DNA of 7,112 nt. Origin: an uncultured Lachnospiraceae bacterium. Lineage in GTDB: Bacteria > Bacillota > Clostridia > Lachnospirales > Lachnospiraceae. The translations under genes were made by a program, and so were the position numbers. Shown piece after piece: positions 1-5,027 of the stretch; position 1 is the first letter of the stretch; each line of letters opens with the position of its first letter. The stretch is taken from positions 1 to 7,112 of the forward strand of contig CAJOQO010000333.1 in the NCBI GenBank assembly GCA_905236545.1, in the 5' to 3' direction. Under the pieces are notes generated by a model. That model was not told the DNA's origin. It did no database searches and worked only from the letters and a program-made list of their open reading frames with translations.

Positions 1-33
1 GCTCAGCTGGAGTGGGCTACAGGTTTGCGATGG

Positions 34-100
34 GGAAGCCATCCGCAGGCCGGAGCTGCAAAATCAGCCGTCTGAGCGGAAGCCACCCGCAGGCCGGGGC
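34..100. repeat. Pair of 23-bp imperfect direct repeats, each able to form a hairpin
   Basis: Two copies lie at 34-56 and 78-100, starting 44 bp apart in the same orientation, and agree at 21 of 23 positions. Each holds a small stem (42-45 with 51-54, and 86-89 with 95-98) around the loop CAGGC. The outer AGC/GCT bases of copy 1 extend the stem past a CA bulge. The only two differences are the two partners of one base pair: T42-A54 in copy 1 is C86-G98 in copy 2. This looks like a REP-like intergenic element or an RNA-structured tail of an off-window gene. Its family is not recognised. Confidence 0.6.
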
Positions 101-140
101 ACGGAGAACCGCAACGGCAGGAAAAGAATGAGAAATAGAC

Positions 141-169
141 TTGTTTAGCTAAGCTAATTTGCATATAAT
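141..169 (+). promoter_or_regulatory. Sigma-A-type promoter for the GGDEF-EAL gene
   Basis: A -35 TTGTTT (141-146) and a perfect -10 TATAAT (164-169) are separated by 17 bp. The predicted transcription start is near 176. The spacer contains the inverted repeat TTAGC-TAA-GCTAA (145-157), placed where a repressor could bind, though no regulator can be named. This is the only clear promoter seen before the four plus-strand genes. Confidence 0.65.
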
Positions 170-175
170 GAAGGC

Positions 176-198
176 GGGGCAAAAGGTACTTTTGCTCC
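176..198 (+). promoter_or_regulatory. 5' leader hairpin at the predicted mRNA start
   Basis: Bases 176-185 pair with 189-198 over ten consecutive positions, nine Watson-Crick and one G-U, closing a 3-nt GTA loop. No T-run follows, so it is not a normal intrinsic terminator. It begins at or next to the expected transcription start. A 5'-end stem-loop of this kind is known in some bacterial mRNAs to slow decay, and that role here is inferred. Confidence 0.5.
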
Positions 199-253
199 CA
201 CCTATGATTCACGGATCATACGTAAAAAGGGTATTAGCTGGAATGGATGTGAC

Positions 254-1960
254 ATGATGGGGGAATGGGATCAATTCAGTCTGCTTCAGAGCTTCTTTAT
301 GAAGGAAGAAAAGATCGGGGCGTTTGACTGTCAGGAGGATAAAAGCAACATAGCTCAGATAGCGCCGGTGTTTGGAATCGGCGCGGTGGAGTTTGAAGAG
401 AAGCCTGGCGACAGTGCACTGAGGAGCGGGAGACGGCCGCAGGTTGTGACTTATTACAAAGAGGACCCGGATCTGTGGGCACAGCCTGTCCTCTGGGAGC
501 GGGAAACCTTTGCGGGAACGATGATCCGTTTTGTCTGCCGTCCGAAGAAGGGTGTCCTGTGGGACGATGAGGCACGATATCTGGCGCAGCGGTTTATCGC
601 AGGCTTCGGGCTGATCAAAAAGAGCGTTTATCTTCTGAATGGCTTTCGGTATACCGTGACACATGACCGGGTATTTGATTCAAAGAACTTAAACTATGGC
701 ATATTCCGGATTACGGAGCTGCTGGAACAGGGGCAGATCGACCAGTATGCTGTATTCTTCATGAATGTCAACAGCACCGGTGAGATGAACAGCCAGATCG
801 GCCGCGCAAATGGCACGAAGGTTATGAGACTGTTTCTGCAGAAACTGGAAGAGGTTCTGGAAGAACCGGAGGCGGTCTGGAGAGTCGGCGGAGACAATTT
901 GGGCGCGGTTGTGCGCACGGATCATGTGGACCGGTTCCTGGAGATCCTGCAGGGGACGCATATCTCATACGGGAGCACGGAAGATGAACAGTACAGGATC
1001 TCCGCGACTGCGGGAATCTGTGTCGGAAGCCCGGAGTTCCATAAGACCTCGGAGATGGTGGACGCCGCGCAGATCTGCATGAATATGGCAAGGTACACGA
1101 AGCACGTTCCATACCTGTTTTACAACAGGCAGATCGTGCAGATGCTGGAGAATGCGAAGCATGTCGAGATGGCATTTCCGGACGCAATCGATCACGAGGA
1201 GTTTAAGGTATATTACCAGCCGAAGGTCTCCCTTCTGAACAATGAGGTGATCGGGGCGGAAGCGCTTTGCCGCTGGTTCCGGGACGGGGAGATCGTACCG
1301 CCGGACCGTTTTATTCCGGTGCTGGAAAAGAGCAGACTGATCTGTGATCTGGATCTTTATATGCTGGATCATGTCTGCAGGGATATTCGCAACTGGATGG
1401 ACAGCGGGGGGAAGCCGGTCGAGATCTCGACGAATTTCTCGCGGATGCACCTGAATAACCCGCTTCTTTCAAGGCAGATCGTGGAGACAATTGACAGATA
1501 CAATGTCCCGCATGAGCTGATCATCGTGGAACTCACAGAGACAACGAGCTCCTCCTTTGCAAAACGGATGGGAGAACTGGTCTACCGGCTGAAGGACGAA
1601 GGGATCCGCACTTCCGTGGATGACTTTGGAGTCGGCTACTCCTCGATGAGCATGCTGCGTGATATTCCGTTCAGCGAGCTGAAGATCGACCGGAGCTTCC
1701 TGACTTACACGACGGACACCCGTGACCGGAGCGCCGTGATGATGAAGCATGTGATCTCCATGGCGACAGAGCTCGGCATGAGCTGCATCGCCGAGGGCGT
1801 GGAGACTCCTGACCAGATCAGAATGCTGAAGGAGATGGACTGCTTCCGTGCGCAGGGATTCTATTTTGACCAGCCTCTGCCCAGAGAAGAATTCGAGAAA
1901 CGGGTGCGGAAGCGGGTCTATGAGATCAATTCCCGTTCCGATTCGGAACAGATGAGATGA
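254..1960 (+). CDS. GGDEF-EAL protein, predicted c-di-GMP phosphodiesterase
   Basis: A 568-residue soluble protein with no membrane segment or signal peptide. Residues 1-130 form an unrecognised, possibly GAF-like, sensory region. Residues about 145-290 are a GGDEF domain whose signature reads GGDNL (212-216): the essential Glu is Asn, so cyclase activity is unlikely, though GTP binding remains possible. Residues about 305-555 are an EAL domain with the expected catalytic set: EAL at 336-338, Asn394, the ExTE motif 426-429, Asp456-Asp457 in DDFGVGYSS, Lys477, Glu514 and Gln534. The likely reaction is c-di-GMP to pGpG in the cytoplasm. The start is the first ATG of an ATGATG pair (257 is the alternative). 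The ribosome site is weak (GGA at 240-242), and the frame is open upstream to 158 without another ATG, GTG or TTG. The last codons lie in a tandem repeat. It leads a possible operon with the NUDIX-GNAT, receiver and HPt genes. Confidence 0.93.
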   Translation: MMGEWDQFSLLQSFFMKEEKIGAFDCQEDKSNIAQIAPVFGIGAVEFEEKPGDSALRSGRRPQVVTYYKEDPDLWAQPVLWERETFAGTMIRFVCRPKKGVLWDDEARYLAQRFIAGFGLIKKSVYLLNGFRYTVTHDRVFDSKNLNYGIFRITELLEQGQIDQYAVFFMNVNSTGEMNSQIGRANGTKVMRLFLQKLEEVLEEPEAVWRVGGDNLGAVVRTDHVDRFLEILQGTHISYGSTEDEQYRISATAGICVGSPEFHKTSEMVDAAQICMNMARYTKHVPYLFYNRQIVQMLENAKHVEMAFPDAIDHEEFKVYYQPKVSLLNNEVIGAEALCRWFRDGEIVPPDRFIPVLEKSRLICDLDLYMLDHVCRDIRNWMDSGGKPVEISTNFSRMHLNNPLLSRQIVETIDRYNVPHELIIVELTETTSSSFAKRMGELVYRLKDEGIRTSVDDFGVGYSSMSMLRDIPFSELKIDRSFLTYTTDTRDRSAVMMKHVISMATELGMSCIAEGVETPDQIRMLKEMDCFRAQGFYFDQPLPREEFEKRVRKRVYEINSRSDSEQMR

Positions 1961-1997
1961 GATCCGTTCCCGTTCCGATACGGAACAGATAAGATGA
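1921..1997. repeat. 37-bp-period tandem duplication over the GGDEF-EAL stop codon
   Basis: Segments 1921-1960 and 1958-1997 match at 36 of 40 positions with period 37; the 31-bp core (1930-1960 and 1967-1997) differs at two. Each copy carries a dyad: GTTCCGATTCGGAAC at 1935-1949 is a perfect odd palindrome, and 1972-1986 is the same with one mismatch. Because 37 is not a multiple of 3, the second copy lies outside the gene's frame. Read from 1959 it would encode EIRSRSDTEQIR followed by a stop, a near copy of the real C-terminus EINSRSDSEQMR. Confidence 0.85.
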
Positions 1998-2024
1998 ATC
2001 GCCGCAGGAGGCGATACGGTTTTT
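1998..2024 (+). terminator. Possible weak intrinsic terminator or spacer hairpin
   Basis: ATCGCC (1998-2003) pairs perfectly with GGCGAT (2010-2015) across a 6-nt loop. Four bases later comes a run of five T (2020-2024). The gap between stem and T-run weakens it as a terminator. It may allow partial read-through from the GGDEF-EAL gene into the NUDIX-GNAT gene, whose start is 16 bp downstream. Confidence 0.3.
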
Positions 2025-2039
2025 GGAAGAGAAGGGAAG

Positions 2040-3224
2040 ATGAAAGAGACGACACTTGTCCATATCATCGCGGACGGATGTGTCCTGATGATGCACAGGA
2101 TCACAAAGAAGCATGATATCAACCATGGGAAATGGATCGGTGTCGGAGGCAAGTTTGAGGCGGGAGAGACCCCTGAAGCATGCATGCGCCGTGAAGTGTA
2201 CGAAGAGACGGGGCTGAGCGTCGACCGGTATCGCTACTGCGGGATCGTGACCTTCGTGTCGGATGAGGATGAGACCGAATATATGCATCTGTTTACCGTA
2301 ACCGGATACCATGATCAGGCGGGGAACGCGGTCAGCGGAGGAAAGAGCATCGCTGTCGGACCGGATCATGGCATGGACGGACAGGGGCGGATCGGACCGG
2401 GAATCGTTGAACTGAAGACATGCAGGGAGGGGAAGCTGGAGTGGCTGCCGAAGGAGCAGCTGACACGGATTCCTCACTGGGCGGGAGACAGGATCTTTCT
2501 GCCGCTGATCCTGGACGCGGAGATTCCGTTTTTCTCCATGAAGCTGGTGTACCGGAAGGGAGAACTGATCCACGCCTCGCTGAATGAGCACAATTGTCTT
2601 GTGACAGAGCGCCTGATCCTGCGACCGTGGATGGCGGAGGACGCTTCCGCCCTGTTCCGTCATGCAGGCAATCCGAAGATCGGGCCGAGGGCAGGCTGGC
2701 TTCCTCTTGCGGATCTTGCGCAGAGCAGGGCGGTGATCCGTGATGTTCTGTCCAGACCGGAGATCTACGCGATCGCCCTTCGGGATACGGCGGAGGCGAT
2801 CGGATCCGTCGGTCTTCAGAACTTCCGGCTGGCGGATGAAAACGGAACATGCCTTACCTTTTTTGATGAGCGCCGGAGTGCGAACCCTCTGGTGTGTACG
2901 GAACCGGGAGATCCCTTCGGTTTTCCGGAGGGAATGCATGCAGAGGCGGCGTTAGGCTACTGGCTCGCGGAGCCCTTCTGGCATCAGGGAATCATGACGG
3001 AAGCGGCGGAGGCACTCCTGGCACACGCGAAGAAAGATCTTGCGATACCGAGAGTCTGGGCGGACTATTATGAAGGAAATGAAGCATCGGCGCAGGTAAT
3101 GAAGCGGCTGGGATTTCATTTTCATCATATCGAGGAGAATAGATATATTGAAGCCCTTGGCGAGAGGCGTACAGCTGTCGTACAGGTGTTGAACCTGGGG
3201 GATGGCATATCTGCGGGGGTATGA
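2040..3224 (+). CDS. NUDIX hydrolase fused to a GNAT (RimJ/RimL-type) acetyltransferase
   Basis: A 394-residue two-domain cytoplasmic protein. The N-terminal part (1 to about 165) is a NUDIX domain with a full GX5EX7REUXEEXGU box at 37-59 (Gly37, Glu43, Arg51-Glu52, Glu55-Glu56, Gly58). It most resembles the 8-oxo-dGTP/ADP-ribose-type hydrolases that begin with a similar strand and an HDINxGKWIGVGGK segment. The C-terminal part (about 186-385) is a RimJ/RimL-like GNAT domain: RLILRPW at 191-197, GYWLAEPFWHQGIMTEA at 306-322 including the acetyl-CoA pyrophosphate loop, and N347-S350 through MKRLGF in the last helices. Gly/Asp-rich residues 92-123 and residues about 265-300 look like extra loops relative to usual family members. 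Purine-rich sequence at 2025-2037 serves as ribosome site. The substrates are unknown. The fusion is seen directly, as there is no stop or frame change between the domains. Confidence 0.9.
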   Translation: MKETTLVHIIADGCVLMMHRITKKHDINHGKWIGVGGKFEAGETPEACMRREVYEETGLSVDRYRYCGIVTFVSDEDETEYMHLFTVTGYHDQAGNAVSGGKSIAVGPDHGMDGQGRIGPGIVELKTCREGKLEWLPKEQLTRIPHWAGDRIFLPLILDAEIPFFSMKLVYRKGELIHASLNEHNCLVTERLILRPWMAEDASALFRHAGNPKIGPRAGWLPLADLAQSRAVIRDVLSRPEIYAIALRDTAEAIGSVGLQNFRLADENGTCLTFFDERRSANPLVCTEPGDPFGFPEGMHAEAALGYWLAEPFWHQGIMTEAAEALLAHAKKDLAIPRVWADYYEGNEASAQVMKRLGFHFHHIEENRYIEALGERRTAVVQVLNLGDGISAGV

Positions 3225-3239
3225 TAAAGGGGCGCGCAT

Positions 3240-3623
3240 ATGGCAAAGATCCTGATCGTAGATGATGCAAAGATCAACCGGATGATCCTTCTGCAGTTTC
3301 TGAAGGATCGCTATGAGGTTCTTCAGGCGGAGGATGGTCTGGAAGCGATCGAGGTTTTTCGTGGGAACGAGAAACAGATCAAGGCGGTGATCCTGGATGC
3401 GGTGATGCCTGTTTCGAGCGGATACGATTTTCTTGCTGCGGCGCGGAAGCATGGATGGCTGGATCATACGCCGGTCATCATGGTTTCCACGGATTGCGGA
3501 GAAGCATCCGTGAGGAAAGCATTCGAGGAAGGAGCGACAGACTTTATCAGGCGGCCGGTTGACTGCAGGACGGTACAGCGCAAGGTGGAAGCAGCCATCG
3601 AACGGTTCCACAAAGGAATGTAG
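3240..3623 (+). CDS. Receiver-only response regulator (CheY-like)
   Basis: 127 residues, one receiver domain and no output domain. The acidic pair is Asp8-Asp9, the phospho-acceptor is Asp53 in LDAVMP, and the switch Ser/Thr position is Ser83 (VST). The usually invariant Lys of the KP motif is Arg105 (FIRRPVD, 102-108). Arg keeps the charge but is uncommon, so phosphorylation kinetics may differ. A strong ribosome site AAAGGGG (3226-3232) sits 7 nt before the ATG, only 15 bp after the NUDIX-GNAT stop, so co-transcription is likely. Without an output domain it probably works by protein contact or as a phosphate intermediate, and the HPt protein encoded next is the obvious partner (inference). 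No histidine kinase gene is in the window. Confidence 0.92.
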   Translation: MAKILIVDDAKINRMILLQFLKDRYEVLQAEDGLEAIEVFRGNEKQIKAVILDAVMPVSSGYDFLAAARKHGWLDHTPVIMVSTDCGEASVRKAFEEGATDFIRRPVDCRTVQRKVEAAIERFHKGM

Positions 3624-3693
3624 GAGCGGACTGCGGAAGAGGATCGATGCGGCGTGACGGAGAGGGAACCGGGCGGCGGAGGAAGAACACGAT

Positions 3694-4047
3694 ATGACGC
3701 TGAGAGAATTCTACGGTAAGACCGGCGGGGATTACGATGAAGTCTGCGAACGGCTGGGCGGCCCGGAGACCGTCGGGCCGATTGTAAAGATGCTCGTGAC
3801 GGACCGCCATTATGAGAGGTGCAGGCAGGCGCTGATCGCAGGAGATGCGGAAAGCGCGTTTATCGCCGCGCACGCGCTGAAGGGCATCTGTATGAACCTT
3901 GATCTTCGGAAGATCCAGGAGGATGCGTCGCGGCTGACGGATGTGCTGCGTGAGGGGCAGAGAAACATGGCAGAAGCGCCGGCGGCGTTCAGCGCGCTTC
4001 AGGCCAGTTATCTGGACGCGATAGAAGCGCTGAAGGAACTGGCGTAA
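3694..4047 (+). CDS. Stand-alone HPt (histidine phosphotransfer) domain protein
   Basis: 117 residues, predicted all-helical, the normal size for an isolated HPt domain. The phosphorylated residue is predicted to be His60 in AHALKG (59-64), matching the HPt pattern HxLKG. The later LG of many family members is L69-D70 here. HPt proteins pass phosphoryl groups between receiver domains in multistep phosphorelays, and the receiver encoded 70 bp upstream is the likely donor or acceptor (inference). The ribosome site GGAGG (3678-3682) lies 11 nt before the ATG, slightly far. A 16-codon basic open frame (3647-3697) ends at TGA overlapping this ATG and might couple translation. No intrinsic terminator with a T-run follows on this strand, and the gene converges on the GntR gene. 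Confidence 0.88.
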   Translation: MTLREFYGKTGGDYDEVCERLGGPETVGPIVKMLVTDRHYERCRQALIAGDAESAFIAAHALKGICMNLDLRKIQEDASRLTDVLREGQRNMAEAPAAFSALQASYLDAIEALKELA

Positions 4048-4073
4048 CACTTCTGCGGCTTTTCGCTGCGCGT

Positions 4074-4102
4074 AAAAAAAGACGGCATCCTCAGATGCCG
4101 TC
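4074..4102 (-). terminator. Intrinsic terminator of the GntR gene, stop codon in the loop
   Basis: On the minus strand, GACGGCATC (4102-4094) pairs perfectly over 9 bp with GATGCCGTC (4089-4081) and is followed at once by seven T (4080-4074). The 4-nt loop (4093-4090) contains the TGA stop of the GntR gene, and the 5' arm encodes its last residues DGI. The plus strand has no T-run after the stem, so the signal appears one-directional. Confidence 0.9.
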
Positions 4103-4864
4103 CTCCCATCCTCCCCCGTCTTCCTGCGGGGCGGTTTTCTTTTCTTTGTGCCGCATCGCCGTGGTCTGGAACGTGAAATAATCCGGACGGTGGCGTGACT
4201 GCGTCCATTCAAACATGACGCCCTCCGAGTTGAAGGTCTGACCGGTGACCACGGCAAGGGTATCATAGCCGTTCAGGTTCAGGCAGTCCTCATCGATCTG
4301 TGTGATGCGCTCGACCGTAATCGTGCGCTTGCTCATGACGATGCTCATGTTGAGATCCTTCTCGATATAATGATAGATCGACTTCACACAGATCTCTTTC
4401 GTCAGTCCCGGCACCAGCTTCTTGTCAAAGAGATTCACGTCAAAGACGCAGGGATCTCCGTCCAGAGAACGGACGCGCTGAATATAATAGAGCTCGGTTC
4501 CGAGCTCGAAGCCGGTTTTTCTGGAGATATGCTCATCGGCCGTCAGCTCGGCAAAACGGATCAGCTTTGTCGTTGTCTTCAGGTTGTTCCGCCTGGCGCT
4601 CTCGTGGAAGGACTCGATCCCTGCGATCAGGAAAGGCGGGGTCTGCGTCTTGGTATAAATAACCCGGACGCCTCTTCCATGCATCGGCTGGACATAACCC
4701 TCCTCAGCCAGCATGGCGATCGCTCTGCGCACGGTGTTTCGCGAACAGTCAAACCGCACGATCAGCTGGTTCTCCGACGGCATCAGGGACTGATATGTAA
4801 GACGCTCGGACTCAATATCTGCTTTCAGTTCTCTGTAAATCGATTCAAATTTTGATTTTGGCAT
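4091..4864 (-). CDS. GntR-family (HutC/UTRA) transcriptional regulator, TreR-like
   Basis: 257 residues from the chosen ATG. Residues about 4-70 are a GntR winged helix: the recognition helix region is SRNTVRRAIAML (41-52), followed by a wing with HGRGV (62-66). Residues about 93-230 are a UTRA effector-binding domain. LTKEICVKSIYHYIEKDL (154-171) and ESRHR-like QSRHRPD (222-228) closely recall Bacillus TreR, whose effector is trehalose-6-phosphate. No trehalose gene is in the window, so the effector is unassigned. The frame opens further to 4906, but a promoter -10 at 4912-4917 puts the transcript start near 4905, so the upstream ATGs at 4906 and 4891 fit poorly. The ATG at 4864 has GGTGA 8 nt upstream and fits the usual N-terminus. 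The polar tail from 238 to 257 is encoded through the terminator arm. A palindrome in the 5' leader suggests autorepression. Confidence 0.9.
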   Translation of the reverse strand: MPKSKFESIYRELKADIESERLTYQSLMPSENQLIVRFDCSRNTVRRAIAMLAEEGYVQPMHGRGVRVIYTKTQTPPFLIAGIESFHESARRNNLKTTTKLIRFAELTADEHISRKTGFELGTELYYIQRVRSLDGDPCVFDVNLFDKKLVPGLTKEICVKSIYHYIEKDLNMSIVMSKRTITVERITQIDEDCLNLNGYDTLAVVTGQTFNSEGVMFEWTQSRHRPDYFTFQTTAMRHKEKKTAPQEDGGGWEDGI

Positions 4865-4871
4865 AGCGTAT

Positions 4872-4877
4872 CTCACC
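4872..4877 (-). promoter_or_regulatory. Ribosome binding site that fixes the GntR start at 4864
   Basis: The minus strand reads GGTGAG 7 nt before the ATG at 4864. GGTGA is complementary to the UCACC segment near the 16S rRNA 3' end. The upstream in-frame ATGs at 4891 and 4906 have no comparable sequence before them. Confidence 0.6.
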
Positions 4878-4889
4878 CACTCGAAAACC

Positions 4890-4901
4890 ATGTTTAAACA
4901 T
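4890..4901. promoter_or_regulatory. Palindromic operator candidate in the GntR leader
   Basis: ATGTTTAAACAT is a perfect 12-bp palindrome. Its core GTTTAAAC fits the form GTnTAnAC described for HutC-subfamily GntR operators and resembles the TreR operator core GTATATAC. It lies about 4 to 15 nt inside the predicted transcript, where a bound repressor would block initiation or early elongation. Binding by the adjacent regulator is inferred. Confidence 0.6.
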
Positions 4902-4911
4902 ACCAAATATC

Positions 4912-4939
4912 ATTATAATATGGATTCACGAACAGTCAA
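4912..4939 (-). promoter_or_regulatory. Sigma-A-type promoter of the GntR gene
   Basis: On the minus strand, a -35 TTGACT (4939-4934) and a perfect -10 TATAAT (4917-4912) are separated by 16 bp. Predicted transcription starts near 4905, giving a leader of about 40 nt before the ATG at 4864. Confidence 0.75.
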
Positions 4940-4955
4940 GAGATACATTCACGAA
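4924..4955. repeat. Two 9-bp direct repeats over and upstream of the GntR promoter
   Basis: ATTCACGAA occurs at 4924-4932, inside the -35/-10 spacer, and again at 4947-4955, just upstream of the -35. The copies start 23 bp apart, about two helical turns. The inner TTCACGAA is close to a palindrome of form TTC-nn-GAA. The position suggests binding sites for a second regulator, but no protein can be assigned. Confidence 0.45.
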
Positions 4956-4977
4956 ATTATGTAAGATTTTGCGCGCG

Positions 4978-4993
4978 GTTTTCGTCAGAAAAC
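4978..4993. repeat. Small inverted repeat downstream of proA
   Basis: GTTTTC (4978-4983) and GAAAAC (4988-4993) form a perfect 6-bp inverted repeat around GTCA. It lies 12 bp beyond the proA end hairpin in the direction of proA transcription and could aid termination. Its stem is AT-rich and weak. Confidence 0.35.
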
Positions 4994-5004
4994 AATCGGT
5001 GGAA

Positions 5005-5027
5005 TCAGGAGCTCTTACAGCTCCTGA
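5005..5027 (-). terminator. Hairpin at the end of proA, stop codon in the loop
   Basis: TCAGGAGCT (5005-5013) and AGCTCCTGA (5019-5027) pair perfectly over 9 bp, and the 5-nt loop holds the proA TAA stop (5017-5015). The minus strand after the stem reads TTCCACCGATTGTTTTC, so the T-tract is broken. Termination may be partial, or the hairpin may protect the mRNA 3' end. The layout mirrors the GntR terminator. Confidence 0.5.

Noticed and set aside
3..212. 69-codon minus-strand frame in the left leader
   Set aside because: It runs antisense through the repeat pair, promoter and leader hairpin, and its translation simply reflects the repeat.
176..253. c-di-GMP riboswitch before the GGDEF-EAL gene
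   Set aside because: The leader hairpin is a simple stem with a 3-nt loop, and the conserved elements of the known c-di-GMP aptamers are not seen.
1930..1997. CRISPR-like repeat pair
   Set aside because: There are only two copies with a 6-bp gap, one of them within coding sequence, and no spacers or cas genes, which fits tandem duplication.
1469..2185. 238-codon minus-strand frame across the GGDEF-EAL end
   Set aside because: It overlaps two well-supported plus-strand genes and the tandem repeat, with no motif of its own.
1926..2939. 337-codon open frame on the minus strand opposite the NUDIX-GNAT gene
   Set aside because: It is antisense to a gene with a perfect NUDIX box, and its translation is rich in Arg, Pro and His without any domain pattern.
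4048..4073. Plus-strand terminator after the HPt gene
   Set aside because: GCGGC-TTTTC-GCTGC can form a 5-bp stem with one G-T pair, but it is followed by GCGTAAAAAAA and not by T residues.
4865..4906. Longer GntR start at 4906 or 4891
   Set aside because: The -10 at 4912-4917 places the transcript start at about 4905, the extension would be coded through the operator palindrome, and neither ATG has a ribosome site. The family N-terminus fits 4864.
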